Of a stretch of DNA of 64,000 nt, positions 1-10,371 are shown piece after piece. The number at the start of each line of letters is the position of its first letter. The stretch's first letter is position 1. The notes under the pieces are model-generated. The model had not been told where the DNA came from, did not search any database, and saw only the letters and a program-made list of their open reading frames with translations. The translations under genes were made by a program, and so were the position numbers. Origin of the DNA: Serripes groenlandicus (taxonomy: Eukaryota; Mollusca; Bivalvia; Cardiida; Cardiidae); the NCBI GenBank assembly GCA_031761405.1, contig JASEVX010000011.1, positions 65,327,217-65,391,216 of the forward strand, given 5' to 3'.

Positions 1-182
1 AAGCAACAAGCCAGTGAACCTTAACCTTTCACATTTATTGAGATTATTTGACATCAGAGAAAGGCTAAAACCTGCAAATCTTAAAACTCTGAAAGCATAG
101 AGACATAATTGAGTACCAATCTGTAATACAACTTACAAGCATAATTATAGAAGCTAAACAGGCCTACAGGACATGTACTCAC

Positions 183-2466
183 CTTATGTGGATGTTTGAC
201 ATGTACACAGAAACCCAATTCTTTCAAAATTCTCCTCTCTGCCTTTATCACTTGATTCTTGGAATTAATGTAAGTTTGGTCCAAAACCATTGGATGGAGG
301 GTCCTGAAAATATTTAATATATAATATAGCGACTCAAATAAGTTAAATACTTTCATAATTGATATCTTAGGTCTTTTCTTATCAAATACAAAACATATAC
401 TAAAGAAGTTAAAAAGTATGTTATGATATTTCTATTTTTGGTAAATATAAGTACTGAACATAACAAAATTTATTGATTTCCTATTTCCTTTTGTTAATCA
501 TAATGTAAAACAAGAGCACCACAAACAAACACCAGTCTGCTTTTTTTCTAAGTCGAAAAAGGTGCATTATTGAATAATTATTAAAGCCAGAGTTATTGTT
601 CCTAGAAACATGTGAACATTTTGAACGCTTTTTGTGTTATGAGGCAATTTTAAAGACCTTTCTTTCTTCAAAAAACAGAAGAGCTAAAAATGTGTCTTTA
701 ATGAGTTAAAAGGACCTACTTCTTGTTTCTTATTTGTTTGACATGATGAAACACATTTATAACATCTCTAATTCTTCTTGGACATTCTTCGATCTTTGAA
801 GCTAAATTGGTGCATGCCATGGCTAAAACCTGTTAATATATAAAGAAATCAAAGGTCAGCAATTGGTAGAGAACAAAAATTGACTGCACTGGTCTTGTTC
901 GTAGTCTAAACTCTAGAAAACAAGCTATTAAAAAAATGATGATTAATTCTTAAATGAGTTCACTTGCCTACTGACGGACATATGAAACCATCACTACATG
1001 AAAAACTGTAAACCATGCTACAGTTTGCTACTTTCACTCTTCTTACATATTATCATCAATAACATAACGAAAGTTATCCTTTATGTAGCCAGTTATTTGA
1101 TTTTATGAATGTTGATCTATAGACGATGTGAAACCAAAGATGACATTACAGTAGTCCTTCAAAAAAAGACATTGCGTATGCTCATTTGTCATTATCCTGT
1201 ATACGCGACGTCTTTCCAAAATGTGTGAAAAACGCGTTGCTTACTTTCCGACCATGAATCTGGTCGAAAATTTGGCGACGCTTCCAGGCTCGAATCTGGC
1301 ATACGTAATGTTTGTCACAGCAAAATACACATATGGGACAACATTTAACCATTTATCTATCGTAAAAAGTAAACACAAAGACTAACTCACATTTGTATTT
1401 GTTTTAATCCACCTCTTAGAGGCCTGACCTATCACTATTCAAAATTGGGTCACAGTTCGTGGATTTGAACTGAGGATAACCGAATACAGTATTTGGGGTA
1501 GTGTGGTTAAAGTTCACCGAAATGGATATTTAACAAAATAGTTATATATATCTTATGCAAACAAGTTTGGGTGATATTTCGTTTATTTTTTTTCCGATTT
1601 TGTCTAATTTACTTAACCGGAAACAAATTTGTTACAGATTTCATAAGCTGTATAATTTTAAGGCTCAAATTAATATAATAATAATAATAGATATGGTTTT
1701 TTTATCGTTGCGATAGCTGTCAAGGATATAAACGGCATAATAACGTGAATCGAGTCTGTCTGAAACATGCTATGGATAATTTGAACAGAGTGTTTAGACT
1801 TCGGTTGACCAAAAATGACAGATGATAAAACGAAAGTCTAAATTATTTGGACTAACATTACAGCAGACATTTAGCAACAAGCTGAAAGGTTGTTTCACAA
1901 TCAAAATGATGCTTCAACTAAAGATCTATAGAAATATTGAACGTTTTCCTTGAAATCTTTTCTTCAACAAAACGACTACTCACAGAAAGTGTAATGGCTA
2001 ATCAGAAGTTTTGTTTTAAAATATTATAAACACTTTACTATCACGTGATGAATCGACTCACCTCCATGTCATGTTTCAGGAATGATTTCGAATAGTAAAA
2101 TCTTTGGAACAAAACCTGTCCTGTAGCCATTGCCACCTGAAAATAAATCAGATTAGGAATAAATTGAACAAATATCTTATATTGTTTATAAAAGGGTATA
2201 GAAACTAAGATTCAAACACAAAGCAATCGATTATGAGTGCGAAATGACTAAGCAACACAAACCTGAGGCAGTTTGAGCAAAATGCCCGACGTTTGAATCA
2301 GCTCGCAGCCAAGTATCCGTAAGTCGGTTTCTGTCTCGAGATCAAGACCATCTTGCATGGAAGGTGTTGGTGAAAGCTTTTCATCTGGAATAAGTACATT
2401 TTCTAGTGTAAGGATAACTCTACTAAATTCTCTTTCTAGCGTGGAAATAGGTTTCACGTCCGCCAT
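183..2466 (-). CDS. CCNL1: Cyclin-L, first four coding exons (partial gene)
   Basis: Cyclin L partners CDK11-type kinases in the nucleus and is tied to transcription and pre-mRNA splicing. Four exons join in frame on the minus strand: 2466-2263 (68 codons from the ATG), 2136-2062 (25 codons), 829-720 and 303-183, giving 170 residues. Introns have GT donors (gtttgt, gtgagt, gtaggt, gtgagt) and AG acceptors. Exon 1 carries [20 protein letters not shown], typical of cyclin L just before the cyclin box. Exon 2 has the [16 protein letters not shown] block, exon 3 has [19 protein letters not shown], and exon 4 has [20 protein letters not shown] followed by KHPHK. These are hallmark family residues. 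The second cyclin box half and the C-terminal RS-rich region would lie beyond position 1. The paralogue (L1 or L2) cannot be resolved in an invertebrate. No break was seen; every junction keeps phase. Confidence 0.95.
509..605 (-). mobile_element. 3'-end fragment of a Helitron-like repeat in a cyclin-L intron
   Basis: The word aaaacaagagcacc is the complement of the CTCTTGTTT terminus that closes the Helitron-like elements elsewhere in this window. It lies inside the intron between exons 4 and 3. Only the terminal portion is visible, with no matching 5' end nearby. Confidence 0.35.
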
Positions 2467-2720
2467 TGTCCTTTGACGAAACGTACAATGAACGAGGCAT
2501 ATATTCTTCCGCTGATTAAAGGAAAAATAATTAAATATGATGGTTCTTTTTTATGATAGCTCTAAATAAATTTCAAGAGAAATGATGTTATATTTTTTTT
2601 AATTAACACCAGAACCAATATATCTTTTCAACAACTCAGATTGAATATAAGTGCGAACTACTTTTTTCAATAATATGATGTCATTTCCAAGTTAGGTAGC
2701 TTTTCAATTGGTTTAAATAT
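2467..2720 (-). promoter_or_regulatory. Probable cyclin-L promoter and 5' UTR region
   Basis: This is the sequence directly upstream of the cyclin-L ATG. No TATA box stands out. An ETS-like GCGGAAGA core (minus strand, around 2507-2515) is the only recognisable promoter-type word. The transcription start is not determinable from sequence alone. Confidence 0.3.
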
Positions 2721-3240
2721 GACCAATGAAAGGTAAGGACTTAAAGGTCTCTTTGTTTTGAAGAAGACTTGATTGTAAAGATATTTAATTTTGTTCAAAC
2801 ATTTTTTATTGGACACTTTTACCAGATTTTTCAGAAGTTAAGATTGTTCTTAGATTTAGATAATAGCTGATGAAAACGAACATAATGCATGTCACCTGAA
2901 ACTGATTAAACTGGAGCATGAACGTGGATGGTCTAATTTGTTCACATATCCTACATTAAAACGATACACAATATGCTTTGCTAACAGACCGCCTAAGACA
3001 TCATTTAACATAGAGATCCCTTTTTGAATAGACCAAGAACTAATCTATAGGAATCTATAGAACAAATCATAAAACGTTGGTGAATGAAAAATCATACAAC
3101 ATACCACATATGGTTAGTAGACTGGCATCTGGACAATACTACAATGGCCATACACATGATTTTAAAAATCATTGAATAGACGATCGTGTTTTTAGCATAA
3201 CCACTATATATTTGCAATTCGTATAGCAAAGATTACTCAA
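2721..3240. other. AT-rich intergenic stretch, nothing recognised
   Basis: No coding frame of note, RNA gene or terminal-repeat structure was seen. The end nearest 3240 may belong to the degraded LINE that follows. Confidence 0.4.
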
Positions 3241-3241
3241 G

Positions 3242-3611
3242 TTAGGACTACCAACTCAGCAATATAGAAGACTAAGATCAGACACTATAGAAACTTACAC
3301 AATTTTATATGGGATAGACAAAGTAGAATCCATATTTACTCTAAATGATTCGACTACCAGGACATAAACAAAAAATCTTCAAGGAACACAATAGGACAAA
3401 CATAAGAAAATTTAGTTTCTCGCAAAGAGTTGTAAATACGTGGAACAATCTACCTGAAGAGTTAATTTCTGCAAAAAGTGTAAATAGTTTTAAAAGCTTG
3501 CTCAACAAGCATTGGAAGAACAATATTATCAAGTTTGTGCCTGACTTCTATGGACCGGGGGCGGAAACAAAACCAACTATTAGGATGGATCAGAGAGGCC
3601 AACAGGCCTAA
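3242..3611 (+). pseudogene. LINE (CR1/Jockey-like) reverse transcriptase C-terminal fragment
   Basis: Two frames continue one another across a frameshift near 3340. The first reads LPTQQYRRLRSDTIETYTIL. The second contains NIRKFSFSQRVVNTWNNLPE followed by an NSFKSLLNKHW-type stretch. The pattern R-x(n)-FSQRVVNxWNxLPEEL-x(n)-SxNxFKxxLxxxW is characteristic of the end of CR1/Jockey-type LINE ORF2 proteins. There is no polymerase core, so this is a 5'-truncated dead copy. The clade assignment is inference. Confidence 0.7.
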
Positions 3612-3694
3612 ATAGATCTCGGAAAAAGGTAAAAGCTTTCGTCTATTATGACGTACGGAAATCAATAATAATTAAACATTAAACATTTCCTACC

Positions 3695-3866
3695 TACGGC
3701 AGCTCTAAAGGGATACACACATTTTTATAAATTACATACGCATTTTTGTTTATCTCGTGCGCACGAGATAGTATCTCGTTCGCACGACTTAGTATCTCGT
3801 TCGCACGACATAGTATCTCAAGCGCACGAGATAAAAAATAAATCGCGTGTGTTTTAGAGCTGCCTA
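3695..3866. mobile_element. Short TIR MITE (TACGGCAGCTCTAAAGGG ends), copy 1
   Basis: The inverted ends tacggcagctctaaaggg and gttttagagctgccta enclose a short array of TATCTCGT and CGCACGA words that fold on each other. It is joined head to tail to a second copy, with which it shares about 2 bp. Confidence 0.7.
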
Positions 3867-3978
3867 CGGCAAATCTAAAGGGACACACACATTTTTATAA
3901 ATTACGTACGAATTTTTTTTTATCTCGTGTGCACGAGATAAAAAAATAATTCGTGTGTGTCCCTTTAGAGCTGCCGTA
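3865..3978. mobile_element. Short TIR MITE, copy 2 (internally shorter)
   Basis: Same ends as copy 1, closing with ccctttagagctgccgta. The middle holds one TCTCGTGTGCACGAGA palindrome instead of the four-unit array of copy 1, so copies differ in palindrome number. Confidence 0.7.
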
Positions 3979-4410
3979 CTTACCACCAATGTCATTTATA
4001 TTTCATTATTTCTTTAGAATAATATGAATTTATTTAGTGTATTGTAACCTAATATGAGTAAATTAAGGTGCTACATTTTTCGAGTAAACTAACACATCCG
4101 AAGAATCTCAAGAACATCATCCGTCCTGCGCTGAGAGAACGACGATATACGCAAACAACAATGACACAAGAGCGGCTAAACCATCGTGCGATGCTTCATG
4201 ATGCCGATGAATTCTGCAATGCTAAATTTGGAGGATTTATGATAAACTTTTGCAATCGTTTTTCTGCGGTAATATAAACAAGACATCTAATACATGTAAT
4301 GGCTTTCCCGTGTTACTGACATATATGCCAACCTCTTGGTCGACACACGGTGAACCCATTTATTATGTGGACGCAGTGATATGCCATGTTGCTAGCTCTT
4401 TGTCAAATAA

Positions 4411-4624
4411 ATGCCGATAATTCAAAGGGGACTACTGGAAATGGATATTCGTACTTTAGCAACCAATGTAAATTCTAACCGGGATCGTCTGACCTTGGTA
4501 CGGTCACATCGACTCTGCCTTAAACAAACTCAGGGACTTCATATTGGATCAAGGACAGACACTGTTCTTGGTCTAATTGGGGCTCTTCCAATCGAAGCGA
4601 AGATATAAAAGAACAAGCTTAATT
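4411..4624 (+). pseudogene. LINE ORF2 C-terminal region, left part
   Basis: The frame ends with RTDTVLGLIGALPIEAKI, a stop, then KNKL. LGxLPIEAxI-x-KxxL is typical of the region downstream of the reverse transcriptase in some molluscan LINEs. The frame is cut by the TIR element starting at 4625 and resumes at 6288 with MFFGQLCRLD, so the uninterrupted protein would read KNKL then MFFGQLC. Confidence 0.7.
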
Positions 4625-5199
4625 CGTCACCTTAGTGCAAAAACTCAATAAGTCCATTTTTTCACAAAATCACTTTTTTGCATAAAATGATTTAAGATAT
4701 AAAGATGCATGTCCTCAAAAAGTATTAAATCCAAATTCAACCTCAAAATATGCTTTTATAAGAAAGAGGCATAAAGTGATAAGTACGCTGATATTATTTT
4801 GTTGTGCAAAAAAACAATATGTGCACATAGTGATGTATTGCACCACATCATTTTAATTTTTCAAACAACTATTTGGTGCAAGAAAGATATATGTCCATAT
4901 TTGTATACAAAATAGCTGAATAAATATCACTAATTTCTGTTTCTTCATTCTTTCCATAATATAAACAACTTTTGACACCTCTGTAGTAAAACAACTTTCA
5001 GAAACATTGCAGAAAATGGAAATAATGCTCATGTCTAAAAATATTTTTTTAAATTTTTATCAGATTTTTTAAAAAGTTTCATTTTGTCAGACTTCACATT
5101 TTCTTCTAAGATCTCTCCATTTTTAAGAGAATTATACATAATAGGATTTAAATATGGCCTTGACAAAATAAAACTGGATGGTCGGTCAAATGATGAGAA

Positions 5200-5545
5200 A
5201 ACCTAGTCTCCCTGATTGGGAACATATTACTTATTAGTCCCTAACCGGTCGGAGATTTGTTTGGGGACTACAGGTTTGCTCCTGTCCATCACCCAGATCT
5301 GGCGCCAGCATACACTTTGCATTCCTAAACCAAGAATAGAATTTTACAGAAAATCTTTGACATACTTTGGACCAAAAATATGGAATCCACTGCATGTCAG
5401 GAACTGCGAAATTTTAAAGAAATTTGAATTAACATATCTTTCATGGTACCACGCTGGTGGTCATCAGTTAATTACATAAATTATTCCCATAACGGTGCTT
5501 CTATCTTGAATATATAATAAAGTTTATTATTATTATTATTATTAA
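5200..5545 (+). pseudogene. LINE 3'-end fragment with TTA-repeat tail
   Basis: The frame carries RIEFYRKSLTYFGPKIWNPL, matching the KSxxYxGPKxWNSLP motif at the C terminus of many LINE proteins. It is followed by an aataaa-like signal and a TTATTATTATT tail near 5525-5545. It lies inside the TIR element and is therefore the younger of the two. Confidence 0.65.
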
Positions 5546-5690
5546 ACTGAGGCAACTCTTTTATTTATCCTAAATCTAAATTTACAATATATAAGCTTAT
5601 TGTTTTAATTTGGTTGCATTTTAGTCTTGATTCAGTTGTATTTCAGATTTATCAAAGCATTTCTTAGGTTACCATAGAACAGAGTAAATA

Positions 5691-5920
5691 TTAACCCTTT
5701 ACCTCATATAAACCCTTTCAGACGGCTCTGCAGCAGACGGCTTTTTGAAAACATAGTAACAAAAGAAGAAATTGCACAAAACGTGCAATTTCTCATTTTG
5801 CCACAATGTTTTCCACTTTTAGTCATAGGTTATCCATTCAATTATGGAGATTTTCTATGTTTTGACAAAATATGTTCAAAGTCGTCTGCTGCAGAATTGT
5901 CGTATGATGGAAAGGGTTAA
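5691..5920 (+). mobile_element. TTAA MITE (piggyBac-like), intact
   Basis: Flanked by TTAA on both sides, with ends CCCTTTACCTCATA and TATGATGGAAAGGG. Inner arms CTGCAGCAGACGGC and GTCGTCTGCTGCAG and central palindrome GCACAAAACGTGC are present. About 230 bp, the usual full length here. Confidence 0.9.
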
Positions 5921-6285
5921 TATCAATCTTGTAATAATAAATCAATATTTGTCGATCTGTTCACATCTATAGTAAAGGATAAATGGCACTTATGTAGTTT
6001 TTGCTCCAAACTATCAAGTGCAATAAAGTGATAGGTGCACTTATAATTGTATTGCACCAAACAAGTTCAGTGAAATATAAACATATAAGTGCATTTTTTC
6101 CAAATATCTCTTTTATTACAAATCTTTTTCAGAAAATATTATTTGGACTATTTCGTTTCTTTGTTTTTAAATAAAAACTATAAAAAAAATTAAAATCAAG
6201 TGTCATTTCTCTAAGAAAATCAGTTTAAATGCTCTCCTGTAAAATTACAAAAACGTACTTATTGAGTTTTTGCACTAAGGTGACG

Positions 6286-6986
6286 CTATGTTCTTTGGTC
6301 AGCTGTGTCGGTTAGATATGGACTGTTCAACAAAAGATATGATTTTACTACGCATCTGTTCGTTTCATATATGATAAGATGTTTCGATCCTGTTACACAA
6401 ATATGATCTGCATTATGTGTTGCAGGAATATGCTACTTATGGAGCTCTACCCAGTCAATATATATGAAAAATGCATATACACAGACAAGTGACTGATTAC
6501 TTCATACATGCATGGACTAAGATAACTTCCTCTGAACAATGCGTACTGTATAGGCAACTATAGAAGACATTCTCTGATAGTCCTGTTTGGTCTTTTGCAA
6601 GACATAATCCTGGTATGCTGCGTGCTTGTTTCTCCGTGGTACAGTTGATTGCATATATGTCTTTTACAGAATCGACTTGCTCGAAATGTGGTAATGTTGA
6701 CATATATGTAATAATTTAACATAACATATTTTCATCAAATGTGCTATGGTTCAGACCTGCAGGGAATCGTTTGAACAAAATTGTCGTAAGACATTTTAAT
6801 TCTAATGTGTGTAACTTGTTACGATCTTTGAACGGTCAGGAATATATCGGAGCTCTTTTTGGTTTAGATACTAATTCAGTTCACCTTTTACATGAGGACT
6901 ACGATGGATTCTATATACAAGTTATTAATTTCTTCACTCTGCCCGGAATTGTTACAGACATGCAACAAAGACAGAGGACTAGATAA
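6286..6986 (+). pseudogene. LINE ORF2 C-terminal region, right part
   Basis: After the TIR element the frame reads MFFGQLCRLDMDCSTKD. A downstream frame (6405-6713) reads DLHYVLQEYATYGALPSQYI, stop, then HAWTKITSSEQC and ACFSVVQLIAY, ending with STCSKCGN, a CxxCG knuckle as in LINE C-terminal domains. Two in-frame stops (one looks like TGG changed to TGA) and frame changes show decay. A last piece, 6741-6986, holds LNKIVVRHFNSNVCNLLRSL. It is interrupted at 6972 by a foldback MITE. Confidence 0.65.
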
Positions 6987-7164
6987 GGAGGAGTAAACTG
7001 GTCTTTTCCCCCTAATATCTTTATTATAACATAGGTAAACCCTATGGTGTGGGTACTCAAAAGAATCGTCTCAATGAGATGATTATTTTGAGTACCACAC
7101 TATAGGGTTTGAGTGTCATAAAAGGACTTGCCGATGTGAAATACTCTTCTTATCTAGAGCTCTG
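6972..7164. mobile_element. Foldback (hairpin) MITE, intact
   Basis: Ends CAGAGGACTAGATAAGG and TTATCTAGAGCTCTG surround a near-palindrome (GGGTACTCAAAAGAATCGTC and its complement). AAAGA flanks both sides (6967-6971, 7165-7169). It sits in the LINE remnant. Confidence 0.85.
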
Positions 7165-7861
7165 AAAGATACTAATGTCATATTATGATAAACGACTGAT
7201 TCTGTGTTAAGTATGGAGTACAATATTAACGGCAAACCTTTTAAGGGTAACAAACCGCATTGGACGCGTTTATTTAAGGCGACTTTTTATACTACTGGGA
7301 GAAAAGGATAATTTGGTCACAGTTAGGGATTTTAGAAGACGACTAAATGTTGTATTGTGTTCTATCAGTTAACCTGCTGCTGCATTGTTAAATTATAATT
7401 AGCTATATGTCTTTGTCCTTTATTGAACACTTGTCATTTCGCTTCGGTGAAGTTTTCTATTGGAGGTCTCTAGTCATTGGCAGATCAGAATTCACCATTC
7501 CTCTTCGGCTGGAACAGGTTGCATGCACACATCATATATTGGTTTGTGAGTCATAATGATCACAGTCCGCACAAGGCATGTGGATCTGACAGCTGAGGGG
7601 ACAGTTGAATTCACATAGCAGCAAACATGTACAGCTGTATTATATTCGTATTTCTATGTATTGGTTTTTTTCCTGTTCTTTTTGTTTTTCTCATTTTCGT
7701 TGTACTCTTGTAAATTATTGATCTTCATTATATGGAGGAAATAAAGATTTAGATATATATAGCTACAAATCGCACAGATAAGTCATAAAATAGCACCACT
7801 TTAGTTATACATGCAATTTGGAAAAAATAAATCGGGGAGACCCGGACAAAAAATTTGAGAT

Positions 7862-8127
7862 TTATTGATTGTTTGGTGTTTAACGCCGCTTTCAACAATT
7901 TTTTAATTATATCACGGCTATTCCTGTGTAAGTTACCGGTACTACTGGTCCATTTATCCTGTCACCAGTCAGCCAGTCGTAATCCTAACCCCGTTACCCT
8001 GAGCGCCAAGGAGGGCAGTCGTTACTATCACTTTTAAAGTCTTTGGTATGACCCGGCCGGGGATCGAACACGCGACCTCCCGCAACGTGGCGGAAGTTCT
8101 ACTTCTAAACCACCGAGGCGGTTAAAC
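7862..8127 (-). mobile_element. tRNA-derived SINE (mollusc-type tail)
   Basis: Read on the minus strand, a tRNA-like head with A-box-like GGTGGTTTAGAAGTAG and B box GTTCGATCCCC is followed by a body and the tail GATATAATTAAAAAATTG then GGCGTTAAACACC. The same tail class occurs on the other SINEs here. Its tRNA head differs from that of the copies at 50466 and 57426. Confidence 0.75.
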
Positions 8128-8457
8128 GGAGAGGAACGCCACCTCCCAAACCCACACCTATCTGCCACCCAATTCAGAAATCGTCCCGACGCCTTTGCAG
8201 TTTCGTGAAATAATTGTTGGCAGGGGCGTAGCCAGTTACTGAGTTCATATAAATATCACGTTTTTCCATAGCTGATACCTTTATTCATATTATTGAATCA
8301 CAGGCTTCATGTCTCCCCACCAGTAACGTTCGTGATTGGTATGACTTAGAATTGTTGACATCACTCAAATAAATATTATATTCGGTTGAAAACCATAGTA
8401 TTCCATAATATCCCAAGCTTCTTGTTATTCTCATTACTGGTTGCACGATGAACAATC

Positions 8458-8688
8458 TTAACCCTTTCACACCTGTAGACGCATTTTGACGCATCTGCGG
8501 CAGACGATTTTTGAAAGCATTCTGACAAAAGGAGGAATTGCTAACAATTAGCAATTTCTCCCTTTGCCACAAAGTTTTCAACCTTTTTTTTAGTAATTGT
8601 ACCTACAATTATAGAGATTTTCCATAATTATGAGAAGACATTTTTAAAGTCGTCTGCTGCAGATTTGTTGTTTGTGTGAAAGGGTTAA
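8458..8688 (+). mobile_element. TTAA MITE, intact, variant centre
   Basis: TTAA on both sides. The ends are CCCTTTCACACCTG and TTTGTGTGAAAGGG, so the outer repeat differs from the CCCTCATA type yet still pairs. The centre is GCTAACAATTAGC. Confidence 0.85.
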
Positions 8689-10089
8689 CCTATGCTGGGT
8701 AAGATGGACATATATTCATGATTTGGTGTAGAATTATGATATTCTATTAGGAATGTAAAAAGGAATATAACATTTTAAAATAGTGATCATTTTACTTGCC
8801 ACACCATACGGTCTATCAAATCTGATTTATGTTACTTCAAAACATATACATTGAATGGTAATTGTTATAAACGACTTTATATGGGCAAATGTAAAGTCCA
8901 GTTTCATACCAATGCATTTTTGTTTACCCATTAGGCCCTTTCACCCGTTTTCAACATTATTTCAGTTATATCACGGCGACATTTATAAGCGAGGTAAATT
9001 TTGGCAATATTATGGAATTTTATAATATATTCCTATTCATTGATGGTCAAGTAATCAATCATAAACACTATTAATGAAAGAGAACATGAACTGCTTATAA
9101 CTTAAAATGCACTTATTACCTGAAACGATCAGATTTTAAAAGTCTCTGTATAATTACTACTACTATAATAATCATAATAATAATGATAATAATATATCAT
9201 CCCCAAATATAAGAAATTTAGTATTGCCCATACTGACCAATTTTACCTGCTCCAGATCCCATGTAATCTCTATCACGGATTGGTATTAACATTGGAAGCA
9301 TTTCAACTAGCACTTAGAAAAAATAAAAACAAACATGAATAATTTAAGAAATAGGAAATTCGAAAAGAAAATACCTTTAAAGTAGCCCATGTTATTTTAG
9401 GTCTCTGAGAAGCCCAGCTTGGCCCTTGCATTAGATCTGCACTTGGATTCGTTAAGTCATAGAACTATAATTCTAAACATGTGTAGAAACGAATCAAGCA
9501 TGCCAAGATGAACAATCTCGGTAAGAAAACAATTTAATTTATTTGTTAATTACATGAACATGTTTGGTTTGATCTATTCTTAGCTAATATGTAAATCATA
9601 ATTGTTTTCGTTAAAGAATACAGTATAAACTGCATGGGATATGGTAGTGTAATTTATGTATTGTAATGTGTTTTCGCGTCCCTTTGTTTTTTCCCGAATC
9701 GTCATGCATTCAAAAGAAAAAAAGTGAATAACCACTGTACATGTTGATATAACATCATATCTTCAATTGATATTTTTTTCCGAACTGACAAATATGTCTT
9801 TGAATGTTTGTCATCCTTGCACTTGTCGAGAAAAATATTTATTTATTTTGATTTTTTTTTTAAAAGTGGATTATCTCCCTTCGATCGTTAAATATCTCAA
9901 AAGTTTTTTTTGTACAGAGTTATTACTTTTCAGTCTCATATGTCTAAATCAATTGCATGCATTTGTTTCTGAAAGTATCGTCGCTATGTTGAACTTTTGA
10001 ACAACTACACTCCTTCATGAAAAAAGTCAGAAAGCTAGATGAAAGGCACATGATATATTTTGTGTTGCTAAATCCTCACTTGCACTCAC
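8689..10089. other. AT-rich stretch without recognised genes
   Basis: No frame resembling a known protein. Contains an ATA/ATAATA simple repeat near 9160-9195 and T-rich runs near 9770-9910. Nothing else stands out. Confidence 0.4.
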
Positions 10090-10092
10090 ATA

Positions 10093-10371
10093 GAAACCCT
10101 ATGCAGCAGACGACTTTGAACACATTGTGGCTGAAACATTTAAAACCTCTAGAAATGGTATGATTACTGAAAGAGATGAAAACATTCAAATGTTGCCTGC
10201 TGCAGAGTCGCAAAAAATGTCTGTATGTGGAATAGGTTTAGTAGCTTGTTACTTTCACTTTATTTAAGTCTTGATGACAAATTATTTTGAGTTCCATGAC
10301 AGAATAGGGTTCAGAAGTCATCTAAGCTAAGAGGTGTCTGAAAGCATATATATGTGTGAAAGGGTTAAAAC
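10093..10371 (-). mobile_element. Diverged TTAA MITE with extra 3' segment, cut by hAT-like element
   Basis: The arms GCAGCAGACGACTTTGAA and GCCTGCTGCAGAGTC are recognisable, and the right end GTGTGAAAGGGTTAA is hit by the element starting at 10372. The stretch 10192-10329 recurs almost exactly at 12700-12838. Confidence 0.6.

Larger units (their letters stand above)
4625..6285. mobile_element. 1.66-kb TIR element inserted in a LINE
   Basis: Inverted ends of about 29 bp match: the left begins CGTCACCTTAGTGCAAAAAC and the right ends GTTTTTGCACTAAGGTGACG. GTGCA/TGCAC words recur in the body. No transposase frame was seen, so it is probably non-autonomous. It contains a nested LINE tail (about 5200-5545) and a TTAA MITE (5691-5920). 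No clean target duplication was found; superfamily unassigned. Confidence 0.75.

Noticed and set aside
8285..8581. 98-codon minus-strand frame as a gene
   Set aside because: Its N-terminal half is TTAA-MITE sequence and the remainder has no resemblance to a known protein.
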